Shown: in pieces, positions 33,472-42,300 of the stretch
Position numbering within the stretch: position 1 is the stretch's first letter
How the letters are laid out: the number at the start of each line of letters is the position of its first letter
DNA from: an uncultured Pseudomonadota bacterium
Lineage (GTDB): Bacteria; Pseudomonadota; Gammaproteobacteria; Burkholderiales; SG8-39
Reading direction: 5' to 3'
NCBI GenBank assembly: GCA_903834835.1
Contig: CAILKO010000043.1
Coordinates: forward strand, 39,787-103,786
DNA length: 64,000 nucleotides
Made by a program: the position numbers and the translations under genes
Notes under the pieces: model-generated
Seen by the model: only the letters and a program-made list of their open reading frames with translations
What the model was told of the DNA's origin: nothing
The model's database searches: none

Positions 33472-34235
33472 GTGCGTCCCCGCTACCGCCGGCCGTCGCC
33501 ACGGCGCAGCACCCGCATCAGAACCACCTGCTTGCGGCACTGCCGGCGACCGATTTCGACCGGCTGAGCGGGTTTCTGGAACTCGTGCACCTGCAGCTCG
33601 GAGCGATCCTCTACGAGCCGGATGCCCGGATGGCCTACGCATACTTTCCGACCACGGCGATCGCATCGCTGCACTATGTGATGGCCTCCGGCGCATCCGC
33701 CGAGACCGCGGGTGTGGGCAACGAAGGGGTGGTCGGCATCTCGCTTTTCATGGGCGGGGACAGTACGCCGAGCTCGGCCGTGGTACAGACGGCCGGCCAC
33801 GCCTGGCGCCTGCCCGGCCGCATGCTGAAGCAGGAATTCGAGCGCGGCGGGCCGACCCAGCGGCTGCTGCTGCGCTATACGCAGGCGCTGATTGCGCAGA
33901 TGACCCAGACGGCCGCCTGCAACCGACACCATAGCGTCGAGCAGCAGCTTGCGCGGTGGCTGCTGCTCACGCTCGATCGCGGTCCAGCCCGTGAACTGGT
34001 CATCACTCAGGAACTCGTGGCGAGCATGCTCGGTGTGCGTCGCGAGAGCATCACCGCAGCCGCAGGCCGCCTGCAGGGCGCGGGGCTCATCAGCTACCGG
34101 CGCGGGCATATTTCGGTGTTGCAGCGCGCCGGACTGGAAGCGCGTGTGTGCGAATGCTATGCCGTGGTGAAGAACGAACTGCACCGGCTGCTCGATGATG
34201 TGTCGCCCGCAGTCAGATCGGCTTCCGGCCACTGA
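33468..34235 (+). CDS. Crp/Fnr-family transcriptional regulator (paralogue A)
   Basis: A 255-residue regulator. An N-terminal cyclic-nucleotide-like beta barrel (residues ~15-130) begins HLLAALPATDFDRL. The dimer helix contains CNRHHSVEQQLARWLL. A winged helix follows with recognition helix GVRRESITAAAGRL. The barrel lacks a clear cAMP-phosphate cassette, so the ligand is unknown. It overlaps the receiver-PAS gene by 4 bp and is likely co-expressed with it. It is closely similar to paralogues at 35033 and 41298. The RRES recognition sequence resembles the Crp RRET type. Confidence 0.85.
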   Translation: MSASPLPPAVATAQHPHQNHLLAALPATDFDRLSGFLELVHLQLGAILYEPDARMAYAYFPTTAIASLHYVMASGASAETAGVGNEGVVGISLFMGGDSTPSSAVVQTAGHAWRLPGRMLKQEFERGGPTQRLLLRYTQALIAQMTQTAACNRHHSVEQQLARWLLLTLDRGPARELVITQELVASMLGVRRESITAAAGRLQGAGLISYRRGHISVLQRAGLEARVCECYAVVKNELHRLLDDVSPAVRSASGH

Positions 34236-34362
34236 TCACCCTTAGCAGCACCATCACGATTGCGATGACCAGCAGCACGTGGATGAATCCGCCGACGGTG
34301 TATGACGAGACGAGACCCAGCAGCCACAGTACCAGCAGCACTACGGCAATCGTGTAGAGCAT
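34213..34362 (-). CDS. small lmo0937-family membrane protein
   Basis: A 49-residue protein made almost wholly of two hydrophobic helices: MLYTIAVVLLVLWLLGLVSSY, then GGFIHVLLVIAIVMVLLRVI. It has the length and the VGGFIHVLLVIAIV core of the lmo0937/DUF5670 family, which is common in stress-related loci and has no known function. It overlaps the 3' end of the convergent Crp gene by 23 bp. A Crp-like inverted repeat lies 48 bp upstream. Confidence 0.75.
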   Translation of the reverse strand: MLYTIAVVLLVLWLLGLVSSYTVGGFIHVLLVIAIVMVLLRVISGRKPI

Positions 34363-34410
34363 TCGACGCCCCGAAAAAAGAACATCATCGCCCGATAGCA
34401 CGTGCGGCTC

Positions 34411-34426
34411 TGTGCGCCGTCGCACA
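34411..34426. promoter_or_regulatory. Crp-like inverted repeat upstream of the small membrane protein
   Basis: TGTGC-GCCGTC-GCACA, perfect 5-bp arms with a 6-bp spacer, the geometry of Crp-family operators. It is 48 bp upstream of the 34362 start. A one-mismatch relative occurs at 41067-41082. Confidence 0.45.
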
Positions 34427-34624
34427 TGTTCCCCGCGCAATGCGATCGGACTATGTGCGTCAGCGTCCAGAAACATCCCCGCTCCCGAGTCATAGTGGCA
34501 GCGTCGCCAGACAGTCCTTTCACGCTTCTGCTGGCAATGGGCGCCGTGAAATGCGGCACGTCCGGGCCGCAGCAGCCAGGCGGTCCGATTGCGGTTCAAC
34601 AGCAGTCGAGAATAAGGAATTCCC

Positions 34625-34846
34625 ATGAAAACGACGAACGCAAGCGCGTTGAATGTGACGATAGCCGTGCTGCTGGTCGGCCTGAGTGGCTGCAGCGGCA
34701 TGTCTACGCGAGACAAGGACATTGCGATCGGCGCCGGCGCTGGCGCGGTTGCCGGTGCGGTGCTTACCGGCGGGAGCGCGGCAGGAACGGTCGGCGGCGC
34801 AGCAGTGGGCGGTCTGATCGGTAACGAGGTGAGCAAGCGCAAATAG
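34625..34846 (+). CDS. small glycine-zipper lipoprotein
   Basis: A 73-residue exported lipoprotein with lipobox VGLSGC (lipidated Cys about residue 23) and a glycine-zipper region of GxxxG repeats (AIGAGAGAVAGAVLTGG, then VGGAAVGGLIGNEV). Similar to osmotically induced or YMGG-like envelope lipoproteins that insert a helical hairpin into the outer membrane. The start follows a weak ribosome site (AAGGAA). It stands alone on the plus strand with a terminator 139 bp downstream. Confidence 0.75.
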   Translation: MKTTNASALNVTIAVLLVGLSGCSGMSTRDKDIAIGAGAGAVAGAVLTGGSAAGTVGGAAVGGLIGNEVSKRK

Positions 34847-34984
34847 TTCCCGCGGCCTGATGCTGCGCTGGCCGGTGGGCGAGCGCAGCTTGTGTGCGCC
34901 AGCAGACGGTGGGACTGCGCGAGATAGCGCATCATGAATTCGGCGCCCAAGGTTCTCCTCCCTCCCGGGGGCGCTGGCAGTACG

Positions 34985-35020
34985 AGGCCCGGACCGGCAA
35001 CCCCGCTCCGGGCCTTTTTT
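34985..35020 (+). terminator. rho-independent terminator
   Basis: Stem AGGCCCGGA / TCCGGGCCT (34985-34993 and 35007-35015) with a 13-nt loop, followed by a run of six T. It is oriented to end plus-strand transcription from the glycine-zipper gene. Confidence 0.8.
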
Positions 35021-35032
35021 CGTGCGTTCGAT

Positions 35033-35821
35033 TCAGGACGTCGGCGTGCCGGGCAGCTCCTGCCCGTAGCGCACGACCTGATAGCACTGACAGGCGGTCG
35101 CTTCCAGGCGGACGCGATCGAGGATGACGATATTGCCGCGCGCGTAGCGGATGAGCTTCCTGCCCTGCAGGCTGCGCGCCGCACGGGTGACGCCCACTCG
35201 TCGTACACCGAGCATGTGGCCCAGGAACTCCTGAGTCATGTGAAATGCGTCGGTGCATACCCGGTCGCGGGTCATCAGCAGCCAGCGCGCGAGGCGGGCC
35301 TCAACGGTGTGAAAGCGATTGCAGGCCGCGGTCTGCGATATCTGGTTCATCAGGGCGCAGGTGTAGCCGTAGAGCGCCTTCTGCAGTCGGGAATCGGAGC
35401 GGAAGTGACGGAGGAACGTGGCTGCCGGTATACGCAATGCGGAGCCGGATCCCTGAACGAGCATGCGTACTGGAGAAATCGGTGCGCCAAGGATCAACGG
35501 TATGCCAACCATGCCGTCGCGACCGATCAGTCCGACTTCAAGCGGAAGGTGACCATCGGCCAGCGTGAGGAGCGATACGAGGGCCCTGCCGGGGAAGTAC
35601 ACGTGCGTGATCCGCTCTCCGGGGTCGAAGAGCACGTCGCCGAAGCGAAGCGCTACCGCCTCTAGCCCTGAGGCGAGCTTGCGAAGCGCATGCCGCGGGA
35701 GCGCGGCGAGCAGACTGTTCTCCGGAGCAACCGGAGCATCAGCAAGTGATACGGTGGGCCGCATCGCGCTGCGACGGACGGGGGTCAGCGGTCGAACGGG
35801 AGGGTGTCGCATGCGATGCAT
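35033..35821 (-). CDS. Crp/Fnr-family transcriptional regulator (paralogue B)
   Basis: A regulator of 262 residues from the first ATG; the ATG at 35764 (MRPTVSLADAP) is an alternative start. The barrel begins SLLAALPRHALRKL. The dimer-helix region is CNRFHTVEARLARWLL. The recognition helix reads GVRRVGVTRAARSL, with Val where the other two paralogues and Crp carry Glu, so its operator may differ. The inverted repeat GTAC-N6-GTAC upstream (35848-35861) may be its own site. It is transcribed toward the terminator at 35020. Confidence 0.85.
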   Translation of the reverse strand: MHRMRHPPVRPLTPVRRSAMRPTVSLADAPVAPENSLLAALPRHALRKLASGLEAVALRFGDVLFDPGERITHVYFPGRALVSLLTLADGHLPLEVGLIGRDGMVGIPLILGAPISPVRMLVQGSGSALRIPAATFLRHFRSDSRLQKALYGYTCALMNQISQTAACNRFHTVEARLARWLLMTRDRVCTDAFHMTQEFLGHMLGVRRVGVTRAARSLQGRKLIRYARGNIVILDRVRLEATACQCYQVVRYGQELPGTPTS

Positions 35822-35847
35822 CTTAGGGGCGGGTCATATCCCGGTAT

Positions 35848-35861
35848 GTACGACAACGTAC
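35848..35861. promoter_or_regulatory. inverted repeat upstream of Crp/Fnr paralogue B
   Basis: GTAC-GACAAC-GTAC, with 4-bp arms and a 6-bp spacer, 27 bp before the first ATG of paralogue B. The arms are short, so chance is possible. No other gene-like sequence is seen in 35862-36019. Confidence 0.3.
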
Positions 35862-36019
35862 GGACTTCGAACCGAGGCGCCGATGCCCGGTCGGCAAGGC
35901 CCCGGAATTCTGCCGTGCGGGTGCGGGGCGAGACACGTCCTGCCGGATACGGCCCTTATCTATCGATCGGCCTGCATCCGCTGGACCATCTCACCGAAGG
36001 AACCTGTTTGAGTTTCCGT

Positions 36020-38389
36020 CTATGGCGTCCAGGCCCAATCCCTGATCTCGGGCATGTCCTGTCCGTTCAGGCGTATGTAGCGCGTGTGCGCGGCGAGGCA
36101 TTCGCGCAGCATGGATGTGACGCGCGCGCCGGCCGTGCCCGTCTGCGGAAGCGTCTCGATCGCATCCATGGCGAGGTGGAAGCGGTCCATGTCGTTCAGT
36201 ACGGTCATGTCGAAGGCGGTCGTGATCGTGCCTTCCTCCTTGTAGCCGCGCACATGCAGGCGCTCCTGGTTGGCCCGCCGATAGGTGAGCCGGTGGATCA
36301 GCCAGGGATAGGCGTGGAACGCAAACACGATCGGCTTGTCACGCGTGAAGATCGATTCGAAACGCGCATCGCTCAGGCCGTGCGGGTGCTCCTCCGCGGG
36401 TGAAAGCGTCATCAGGTCCACCACGTTGACCACGCGTATCCTGAGTTCCGGAAGATGCTCGCGCAGGATCGACACCGCCGCGAGCGTCTCGAGCGTGGGC
36501 ACGTCTCCCGCGCAGGCCATGACGATGTCGGGATCGGCCTGGGAATCGCCATCGGCCTCGTTCCCGGCCCAGTGCCAGATTCCGATTCCGGCAGCGCAGT
36601 GACGCGCGGCCGCACCGATGCCCAGCCACTGCGGGGACGGATGCTTGCCCGCAATGACGACGTTCACGTGGTGACGGCTGCGCAGGCAGTGATCCATGAC
36701 GCTAAGAAGGCAGTTCGCGTCCGGCGGAAGATAGACCCTCACGACGCGGGCCTTCTTGTTGATGACGTGATCGATGAAGCCAGGATCCTGATGAGTGAAG
36801 CCGTTGTGATCCTGGCGCCAGACATGCGAAGTCAGCAGATAGTTGAGCGAAGCGATCTTCGGTCGCCAGGCGAGTTCACCCGAGATCTTCAGCCATTTCG
36901 CATGCTGATTGAACATCGAATCGATGATATGGATGAAGGCCTCATAGCAGTTGAACAGGCCGTGGCGTCCGGTCAGCAGGTAGCCTTCGAGCCAGCCTTC
37001 GCACTGATGCTCGCTCAGCATTTCCATGACCCGGCCGGTTCGCGCCAGAAATTCGTCGGTTTCGACGACCTCGGCATTCCACTGGCGCGAAGTCACTTCG
37101 AACATCGCGCCCAGTCCGTTGGACAGCGTTTCGTCGGGGCCGAACACGCGGAAATTCCGGCGCGCGTCGTTCAGGCGGGCGATATCCCGCAGAAAGGTTC
37201 CGAGCGCCCGGGTGTCGCCCGTGCGACGCACGCCGGGCACCGGAACGTCCACACCGTAGGCGCGGAAGTCGGGCATCAGCAGATCCTGCAGCAGCAGGCC
37301 GCCGTTCGCATGCGGGTTCGCACCCATGCGACGCGTGCCCGGCGGCGCGAGCGAGGCGAATTCCTCCATCAGCCGGCCGCGCTCATCGAACAGCTCCCGG
37401 GGACGGTAGCTGCGCATCCACGTCTCGAGCAGCGCGAGGTGGGCCGGATTCGCCACCACGTCCGGTATCGGCACCTGGTGCGAGCGCGCCGTGCCTTCCA
37501 CAGCTTTGCCGTCCACGGCCTTCGGCCCGGTCCATCCCTTGGGGGAGATCAGCACGATCATCGGCCAGCGCGGCCGCGCGGAAACGGTGCCACTGCGAGC
37601 ACTGCGCTGGTACGCCTGAATCTCCGATACGGACTGCTCGAGTGCGGCCGCCATCGCTTCGTGCATCAGCGCCGGGTCGTGCCCTTCGACGAAATGCGGC
37701 GTCCAGCCGTAACCGGTAAATAGGCTCACGAGCTCCTCGCGCGGAATGCGCGCGAGCAGTGCGGGGTTGGCGATCTTGTATCCGTTGAGGTGCAGGATCG
37801 GCAGCACTGCGCCGTCCGTGGCGGGATCGAGAAACTTGTTCGAATGCCAGGCGGTTGCTATCGGACCGGTTTCCGCCTCGCCATCGCCGACCACGCAGGC
37901 GACGATCAGCTCGGGGTTGTCGAATGCCGCGCCGAAGGCGTGGCTGAGCGAATAGCCGAGTTCGCCGCCTTCGTGGATCGAACCGGGGCACTCGGGCGAT
38001 GCGTGACTCGGTATGCCGCCGGGGAAGGAGAACTGCCGGAAGAGCTTGCGCAGTCCCGCAACATCCTGCGAGATCTCCGGGTAGATTTCGCTGTAGCTGC
38101 CTTCCAGGTAGGTGTTGGCCACCACGGCAGGTCCGCCATGGCCCGGTCCGGAGATGTAGATCATGTCCAGATCGAACTTCCGGATGATCCGGTTCAGGTG
38201 GACGTAGATGAAGTTCTGCCCGGGTGTGGTGCCCCAGTGGCCGAGCAGCATCGGCTTGATGTGGCGCGCCTCGAGCGGATCGCGCAGCAGCGGATTGTCG
38301 AGCAGGTACATCTGGCCGACGGAAAGGTAGTTCGCCGCGCGCCAGTAGGCGTCCATGCGGTGCAGAAGATCGGGCGTCAGTATGCTCAC
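36020..38389 (-). CDS. xfp: xylulose 5-phosphate/fructose 6-phosphate phosphoketolase
   Basis: A 789-residue thiamine-diphosphate enzyme that splits xylulose 5-phosphate or fructose 6-phosphate with phosphate to give acetyl phosphate. Family marks are [50 protein letters not shown] and [19 protein letters not shown] with the diphosphate site, then [18 protein letters not shown]. The length is as expected. It overlaps ackA by 4 bp, so acetyl phosphate passes directly to acetate kinase. It is the last gene of the tal-ackA-xfp operon. Confidence 0.95.
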   Translation of the reverse strand: MSILTPDLLHRMDAYWRAANYLSVGQMYLLDNPLLRDPLEARHIKPMLLGHWGTTPGQNFIYVHLNRIIRKFDLDMIYISGPGHGGPAVVANTYLEGSYSEIYPEISQDVAGLRKLFRQFSFPGGIPSHASPECPGSIHEGGELGYSLSHAFGAAFDNPELIVACVVGDGEAETGPIATAWHSNKFLDPATDGAVLPILHLNGYKIANPALLARIPREELVSLFTGYGWTPHFVEGHDPALMHEAMAAALEQSVSEIQAYQRSARSGTVSARPRWPMIVLISPKGWTGPKAVDGKAVEGTARSHQVPIPDVVANPAHLALLETWMRSYRPRELFDERGRLMEEFASLAPPGTRRMGANPHANGGLLLQDLLMPDFRAYGVDVPVPGVRRTGDTRALGTFLRDIARLNDARRNFRVFGPDETLSNGLGAMFEVTSRQWNAEVVETDEFLARTGRVMEMLSEHQCEGWLEGYLLTGRHGLFNCYEAFIHIIDSMFNQHAKWLKISGELAWRPKIASLNYLLTSHVWRQDHNGFTHQDPGFIDHVINKKARVVRVYLPPDANCLLSVMDHCLRSRHHVNVVIAGKHPSPQWLGIGAAARHCAAGIGIWHWAGNEADGDSQADPDIVMACAGDVPTLETLAAVSILREHLPELRIRVVNVVDLMTLSPAEEHPHGLSDARFESIFTRDKPIVFAFHAYPWLIHRLTYRRANQERLHVRGYKEEGTITTAFDMTVLNDMDRFHLAMDAIETLPQTGTAGARVTSMLRECLAAHTRYIRLNGQDMPEIRDWAWTP

Positions 38390-39579
38390 AGGGTGGTATC
38401 CAGTCGTGTAGAAGTCGATGAATCAGTCGTGGCACGGGGAAGCGTCGGGCGTGTGTCGAGCAGGCCGAGGGTGGCCCGGGCGATTACCATTTCCTCGTCG
38501 GTATGGATGACGCGTACTCTTGCGTGTGCGGTGTCGGCGGAAATGCAGCCGGCGTTCGACGCATGCGACGCATTCGACACATTGCGCGCGGCATCGAGCG
38601 CGATGCCGAGGAACTCGAGGCCCGCGCAGATGCGGGCGCGCACCGGCGCGGCGTGTTCGCCGATGCCTCCGGAGAACACCAGCAGGTCCACACCACCGAG
38701 CGCCGCCGCAAGCGCGCCAATACACATGCGCACGCGGTGGCAGAAGTGCGCCACGGCATCGGCGGCACGCGTATCGGTTGCTTCGCGCTCGAGCAGCACG
38801 CGCATGTCGGCGCTGGTTCCGGAGAGGCCCAGGAGGCCCGATTCGCGGGTGACCATGCGTTCGAACTGTTCGGCATTCATGCCCTCGGTTCGCGCCAGGT
38901 GCCAGGCGAGTCCGGGATCGATATCGCCGGAACGGGTGCCCATGGGTATGCCGGATGCCGGCGTGAAACCCATGCTCGTTTCCATCGGGCGGTGCCGGTG
39001 CACGGCGGACAGACTGGCCCCGTTCCCGAGATGCGCGAGGATGATGCGTCCGCCTGCCAGCGCGGGCGCTTCGCTGGCCGAGATTTCTCCCATCAGGGAC
39101 TCGAAGGAGAGTCCGTGGAACCCGTAGCGCCGGATGCCGGCGTCCTGGTAGCGATACGGAATCGGCATGAGCTTCGCTTCGCGCGGCATGGCGTGGTGGA
39201 AGGCCGTGTCGAAACATACTGTCTGGGGCAGCAGGGGGTAGCGCCCGCTGACGCATTCGATCAGTCGCAGCGCGGCCGGCATGTGCAGCGGTGCGAGCGG
39301 CACAATGCGGCGGAGCGTCGCGAGCAGTGCCGGGGTGACCTGTTGCGGGGCATGCAGGTCGGGTCCGCCATGGACGATGCGATGTCCGACCGCTGCGAGC
39401 TGGGATGGCGGACAGTAGCCTTCAACGCGCTCGGCGAGGCTCAGGAATGCGAGGTCGTCGTTGCCCTCGATCGTCCCGGAGAATTCCGCTTGCTGGGGCA
39501 GGGAGGTCGTGATCAGCGAGAACTTGACGCTGGAGGACCCGCCATTGATCGACAGAATCAACGGCGAAGCGGCATTCAT
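38386..39579 (-). CDS. ackA: acetate kinase
   Basis: A 397-residue kinase that converts acetyl phosphate and ADP to acetate and ATP. Signatures: [15 protein letters not shown] at the N-terminus, [28 protein letters not shown] and [22 protein letters not shown] chose the ATG at 39579 ([14 protein letters not shown]) because the family begins there; the frame is open to 39615. The C-terminus carries an unusual ~20-residue Thr/Ser-rich tail. It is coupled to xfp by a 4-bp overlap. Confidence 0.93.
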   Translation of the reverse strand: MNAASPLILSINGGSSSVKFSLITTSLPQQAEFSGTIEGNDDLAFLSLAERVEGYCPPSQLAAVGHRIVHGGPDLHAPQQVTPALLATLRRIVPLAPLHMPAALRLIECVSGRYPLLPQTVCFDTAFHHAMPREAKLMPIPYRYQDAGIRRYGFHGLSFESLMGEISASEAPALAGGRIILAHLGNGASLSAVHRHRPMETSMGFTPASGIPMGTRSGDIDPGLAWHLARTEGMNAEQFERMVTRESGLLGLSGTSADMRVLLEREATDTRAADAVAHFCHRVRMCIGALAAALGGVDLLVFSGGIGEHAAPVRARICAGLEFLGIALDAARNVSNASHASNAGCISADTAHARVRVIHTDEEMVIARATLGLLDTRPTLPRATTDSSTSTRLDTTL

Positions 39580-39621
39580 TGCGGACCGGGTGCGCAGCGC
39601 TGAACCGCCGCACATCGCAGT

Positions 39622-40725
39622 TCAGTCATGTGCCGCCTGGACCTTTCGTTTTGACTTCAACCGGATGAGCGCCATCAATTCCTGCCACGCTTCAGAGAAC
39701 GCGCGCAGGCCTTCCTGCTGAAGTCCTTCGGCGAGGTTTTCCAGGTCCAGTCCGTGCGCGTGAAACGTCTCGAGCGTCGCGCCGGTGTGCACATCGTCCG
39801 GCGTTTCGATGCCGCCGGGCGGAAGGTCCATGCCGTCGCCGGCGGCGTAGGCCAGCAGCGTTGCCTCGGCCACCGTGCTGATGGTCCCCGGCAGGGCGAG
39901 TCCCGAGAGATAGAGCGAAACCGGCGCGAGCGGATCCTTGCTGCTGGTGCTGGCCCACAGCAGCCGCTGCGGCAGCGCGCCCATGGATTCCAGTTGCCGC
40001 CAGCGCGGCGAGGCGAGCAGTTCGCGGTGGGTCCTGTAGGTACGCAGCGCAACCGCGAGTCCGAGGCGGTTGCGCTGCGTTTCCGGTATCAGCGGGTTGA
40101 ATGCGGTGTCCCAGCGGCTTACGAAGAGCGACGCTACCGAGGCAACCTTCGGGTCCAGCTCGTCACTCAAGCGGCGCTCGATGCCGCGCATATACGCTTC
40201 GGCCGCGGCGAGGTACTGCCGCGGCGAGAACAGCAGCGTGATATTCACGGGGATTCCGCGATAGACGGACTCCTCCACCGCGACCAGGCTGACCCGGGTT
40301 CCGGGAATCTTTACCAGCAGGTTCGGCAGGGCAACGCGGCCGTGCAGCGCTGCAGCCGCGGCGCTTGTGCCCGCGGCATCCTGCGACAACCCGGGCGGCA
40401 CCTCGAGGGATACCCAGCCTTCTCTGCCATCGCTCGAATCGTGGATCGCGCGCAAGCTCGCGCAGGCCCGGGTGATGTCCTCGATCGCAAGTTCGGAAAA
40501 TATCGTCTCGCAGCTGCTGCCGGCAGCTGCCTTCTCCAGGATGGCTTCGTCATAGGCGCTGGAGGATTCGAAGGCCTGGCGAAAGATTGCCGGATTCGAG
40601 GTCAGCCCGCTTACCGCATAGTCGCGGATATACCGCGTGAGCAAGCCTTGCGCGAGCAAGGGTCGCGAAATGCTGTCCAGCCACAGACTCACACCCAGCC
40701 TGTGCAGACCTTGGGCTGTGTTCAC
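39622..40725 (-). CDS. tal: transaldolase
   Basis: A 367-residue transaldolase of the long bacterial type. The Schiff-base Lys lies in NLLVKIPGT. GVSLWLDSISRPLL, GLTSNPAIFRQAF and RLLWASTSSKDP are characteristic. It exchanges dihydroxyacetone units between sugar phosphates and so supplies fructose 6-phosphate or xylulose 5-phosphate for the downstream phosphoketolase. First gene of the tal-ackA-xfp unit. I see no clear operator upstream. Confidence 0.93.
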   Translation of the reverse strand: MNTAQGLHRLGVSLWLDSISRPLLAQGLLTRYIRDYAVSGLTSNPAIFRQAFESSSAYDEAILEKAAAGSSCETIFSELAIEDITRACASLRAIHDSSDGREGWVSLEVPPGLSQDAAGTSAAAAALHGRVALPNLLVKIPGTRVSLVAVEESVYRGIPVNITLLFSPRQYLAAAEAYMRGIERRLSDELDPKVASVASLFVSRWDTAFNPLIPETQRNRLGLAVALRTYRTHRELLASPRWRQLESMGALPQRLLWASTSSKDPLAPVSLYLSGLALPGTISTVAEATLLAYAAGDGMDLPPGGIETPDDVHTGATLETFHAHGLDLENLAEGLQQEGLRAFSEAWQELMALIRLKSKRKVQAAHD

Positions 40726-40729
40726 GGGC

Positions 40730-40936
40730 TCAGGCGTGATCGGTGATCATGATGATGACGAGGGCCGCGGCCGAAACTTCGGGCCAGCCCAGGTGGAAGG
40801 AGGACCACCACCGTGCTCCCCCTGTCCGGCCCGCTGCGACCGGTGCGGCTGACGCGGTCTTGCCGGTGCTCCGGACCACGATGACGCCGGCCACGCAGGC
40901 GACTACCAGAAGCATCAGCATTTTCTGAACAATCAT
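40730..40936 (-). CDS. small membrane-associated protein, unknown function
   Basis: A 68-residue protein with an N-terminal hydrophobic helix (MLMLLVVACVAGVIVV), a short Ala/Thr linker and a second weakly hydrophobic segment (EVSAAALVIIMIT). I recognise no family. The ATG at 40936 is preceded by CCGGAGCACGACC, with GGAG about 9 nt upstream. Its stop is 4 bp before the transaldolase start codon, suggesting it leads the tal-ackA-xfp operon. Confidence 0.45.
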   Translation of the reverse strand: MIVQKMLMLLVVACVAGVIVVRSTGKTASAAPVAAGRTGGARWWSSFHLGWPEVSAAALVIIMITDHA

Positions 40937-41066
40937 GGTCGTGCTCCGGTTGTTCCTTGCCTGGCGGTGGGCGATGTCCGCAGCCGGAACCTGGATCCGA
41001 CAGCGGCACTGCAATGTTCAGCACATCGCATCCCTGTGAATCCTCCGCCGATTCAGGTGTCCGCTC

Positions 41067-41082
41067 GGTGCGCTGTCGCACA
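41067..41082. promoter_or_regulatory. Crp-like inverted repeat upstream of the tal region
   Basis: GGTGC-GCTGTC-GCACA, one mismatch from the TGTGC-N6-GCACA site at 34411. It lies 131 bp before the 40936 start codon. It could serve the small-protein/tal-ackA-xfp unit. Confidence 0.35.
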
Positions 41083-41084
41083 TC

Positions 41085-41237
41085 TGGAGCGCCTGGTGTG
41101 CTTGCGTACAGAGGATCTCCCGCGAAGCGCCTGGCCTCGTCTTGCATCGCGGCTACCACTGGGTGCAGTCGGGAGGCGACGATCTGCTGGTCGCGATCGC
41201 CACCGGGGTGATTCTGCAGCGGTTGCCGGGCAACTGA
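41085..41237 (+). pseudogene. decayed C-terminal fragment of an RcnB-like periplasmic protein
   Basis: The frame ending at the TGA at 41235-41237 reads HRGYHWVQSGGDDLLVAIAT, then GVILQRLPGN. This is the usual C-terminus of RcnB-family periplasmic proteins (GYxWVxxGxDxLLVAIATGxI). Upstream, the matching sequence is out of frame (LRTEDLPRSAWP in another frame), and there is no start or signal peptide, so it looks frameshifted and truncated. The rest of 40937-41297 holds no other gene I can support. Confidence 0.45.
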
Positions 41238-41297
41238 TCACGGGCTGCTGTGCCCGGGGTCCTGAACCATGCCGCCGGCTACTGACGGCGGATCAGA

Positions 41298-42056
41298 TCA
41301 GCGGCTCGGAAGACTCGCGGCCGTGCCTGCCAATTCTGGCAACAGCCGGTCGTATTCGTGCTTTACGACCGCATAGCATTCGCACACCCGGGCCTCGAGG
41401 CGAGGACGGTCGATGACGGTGATCTTGCCGCGGCTGTACTGGATGAGGCCCGCGGCCTGGAGTTTGCCGGCCGCTTCGGTAACGCCTTCGCGACGCACCC
41501 CGAGCATGTTGGCAATGAGCTCCTGGGTCATGGTGAGTTCGTTCGAGGGCAGGCGATCCAGGCTGAGCAGCAGCCAGCGGCACAGCTGCTGTTCGACGCT
41601 GTGATGACGATTGCACACGGCGGTCTGGGCCATCTGGGTAATGAGGGCCTGGGTATAGCGCAGCAGCAGGTGTTGCAGCGGTCCGCCGTGGCTGAATTCG
41701 GTGCGGAGCACGCTCGCGCGCAGGCGATAGCCGTAGCCGGCACTCTGCACAATCGCGCGGCTGGGGGTGCTTTCACCGCCCATGAAGAGAGCGATGCCTA
41801 CAGCGCCCTCGTTGCCGACCACCGCGATTTCGGCAGAGGAGCCGTTCTCCATGACGTAGAGCAGCGAAACAATGGCGCTCGTGGGGAAGTAGAGAAAGCC
41901 CTGATGGCCGCCCGACTCGTACAGTGCCCAGCCAAGTGGCAGTGGAACGAGCTCGAGGTGCGGTACCAGTCTTGCGTAGTCCGATTCCGGTAATGCGGCG
42001 AGCACGTGATTTTCACGTGGTTCCTGCAATCGCGGGGAGGTCGTCGCGCGAGCCAT
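41298..42056 (-). CDS. Crp/Fnr-family transcriptional regulator (paralogue C)
   Basis: A 252-residue regulator. The barrel begins HVLAALPESDYARLVPHLELVPLPLG. The dimer-helix region is CNRHHSVEQQLCRWLLLSLDR. The recognition helix is GVRREGVTEAAGKL and is followed by LIQYSRGKITVIDRPRLEARVCECY. It is very like paralogue A. AAGGA lies just before the ATG at 42056. Palindrome copy 3 lies 165 bp upstream with no gene between, so it may regulate or be regulated through that site. Confidence 0.87.
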   Translation of the reverse strand: MARATTSPRLQEPRENHVLAALPESDYARLVPHLELVPLPLGWALYESGGHQGFLYFPTSAIVSLLYVMENGSSAEIAVVGNEGAVGIALFMGGESTPSRAIVQSAGYGYRLRASVLRTEFSHGGPLQHLLLRYTQALITQMAQTAVCNRHHSVEQQLCRWLLLSLDRLPSNELTMTQELIANMLGVRREGVTEAAGKLQAAGLIQYSRGKITVIDRPRLEARVCECYAVVKHEYDRLLPELAGTAASLPSR

Positions 42057-42220
42057 GATCCTTGCCTTTCCGGCGTATCGGAAGCGGGCGGATCGCCTGG
42101 CGGGGCGGTGTTCCGATGCGACCTGCTGCGTACCCTACCGCACATAGGGGGTGTACGCAAACCCGGCCGTCACTGTCAGCGCGCATGAACGGGGCAGAAG
42201 AATCGGCCGGTTTCGGATAA

Positions 42221-42242
42221 ATAGTAACACTTACGTTACTAT
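42221..42242. repeat. dispersed palindrome, copy 3
   Basis: ATAGTAAC-N6-GTTACTAT, perfect 8-bp arms, spacer ACTTAC. It lies 58 bp beyond the ndvB stop and 165 bp upstream of Crp/Fnr paralogue C. The other intergenic sequence (42057-42300) shows nothing I can assign. Confidence 0.85.
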
Positions 42243-42300
42243 GTATCGCGGCCGATCGCCATGTACTCCCCGGACTCCCGTTGCCGCGCATGAATTGCGC

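Noticed and set aside
34213..35208. 331-residue open frame on the minus strand
   Set aside because: Only the last 49 codons look like a protein; the rest crosses the glycine-zipper gene and the terminator antisense.
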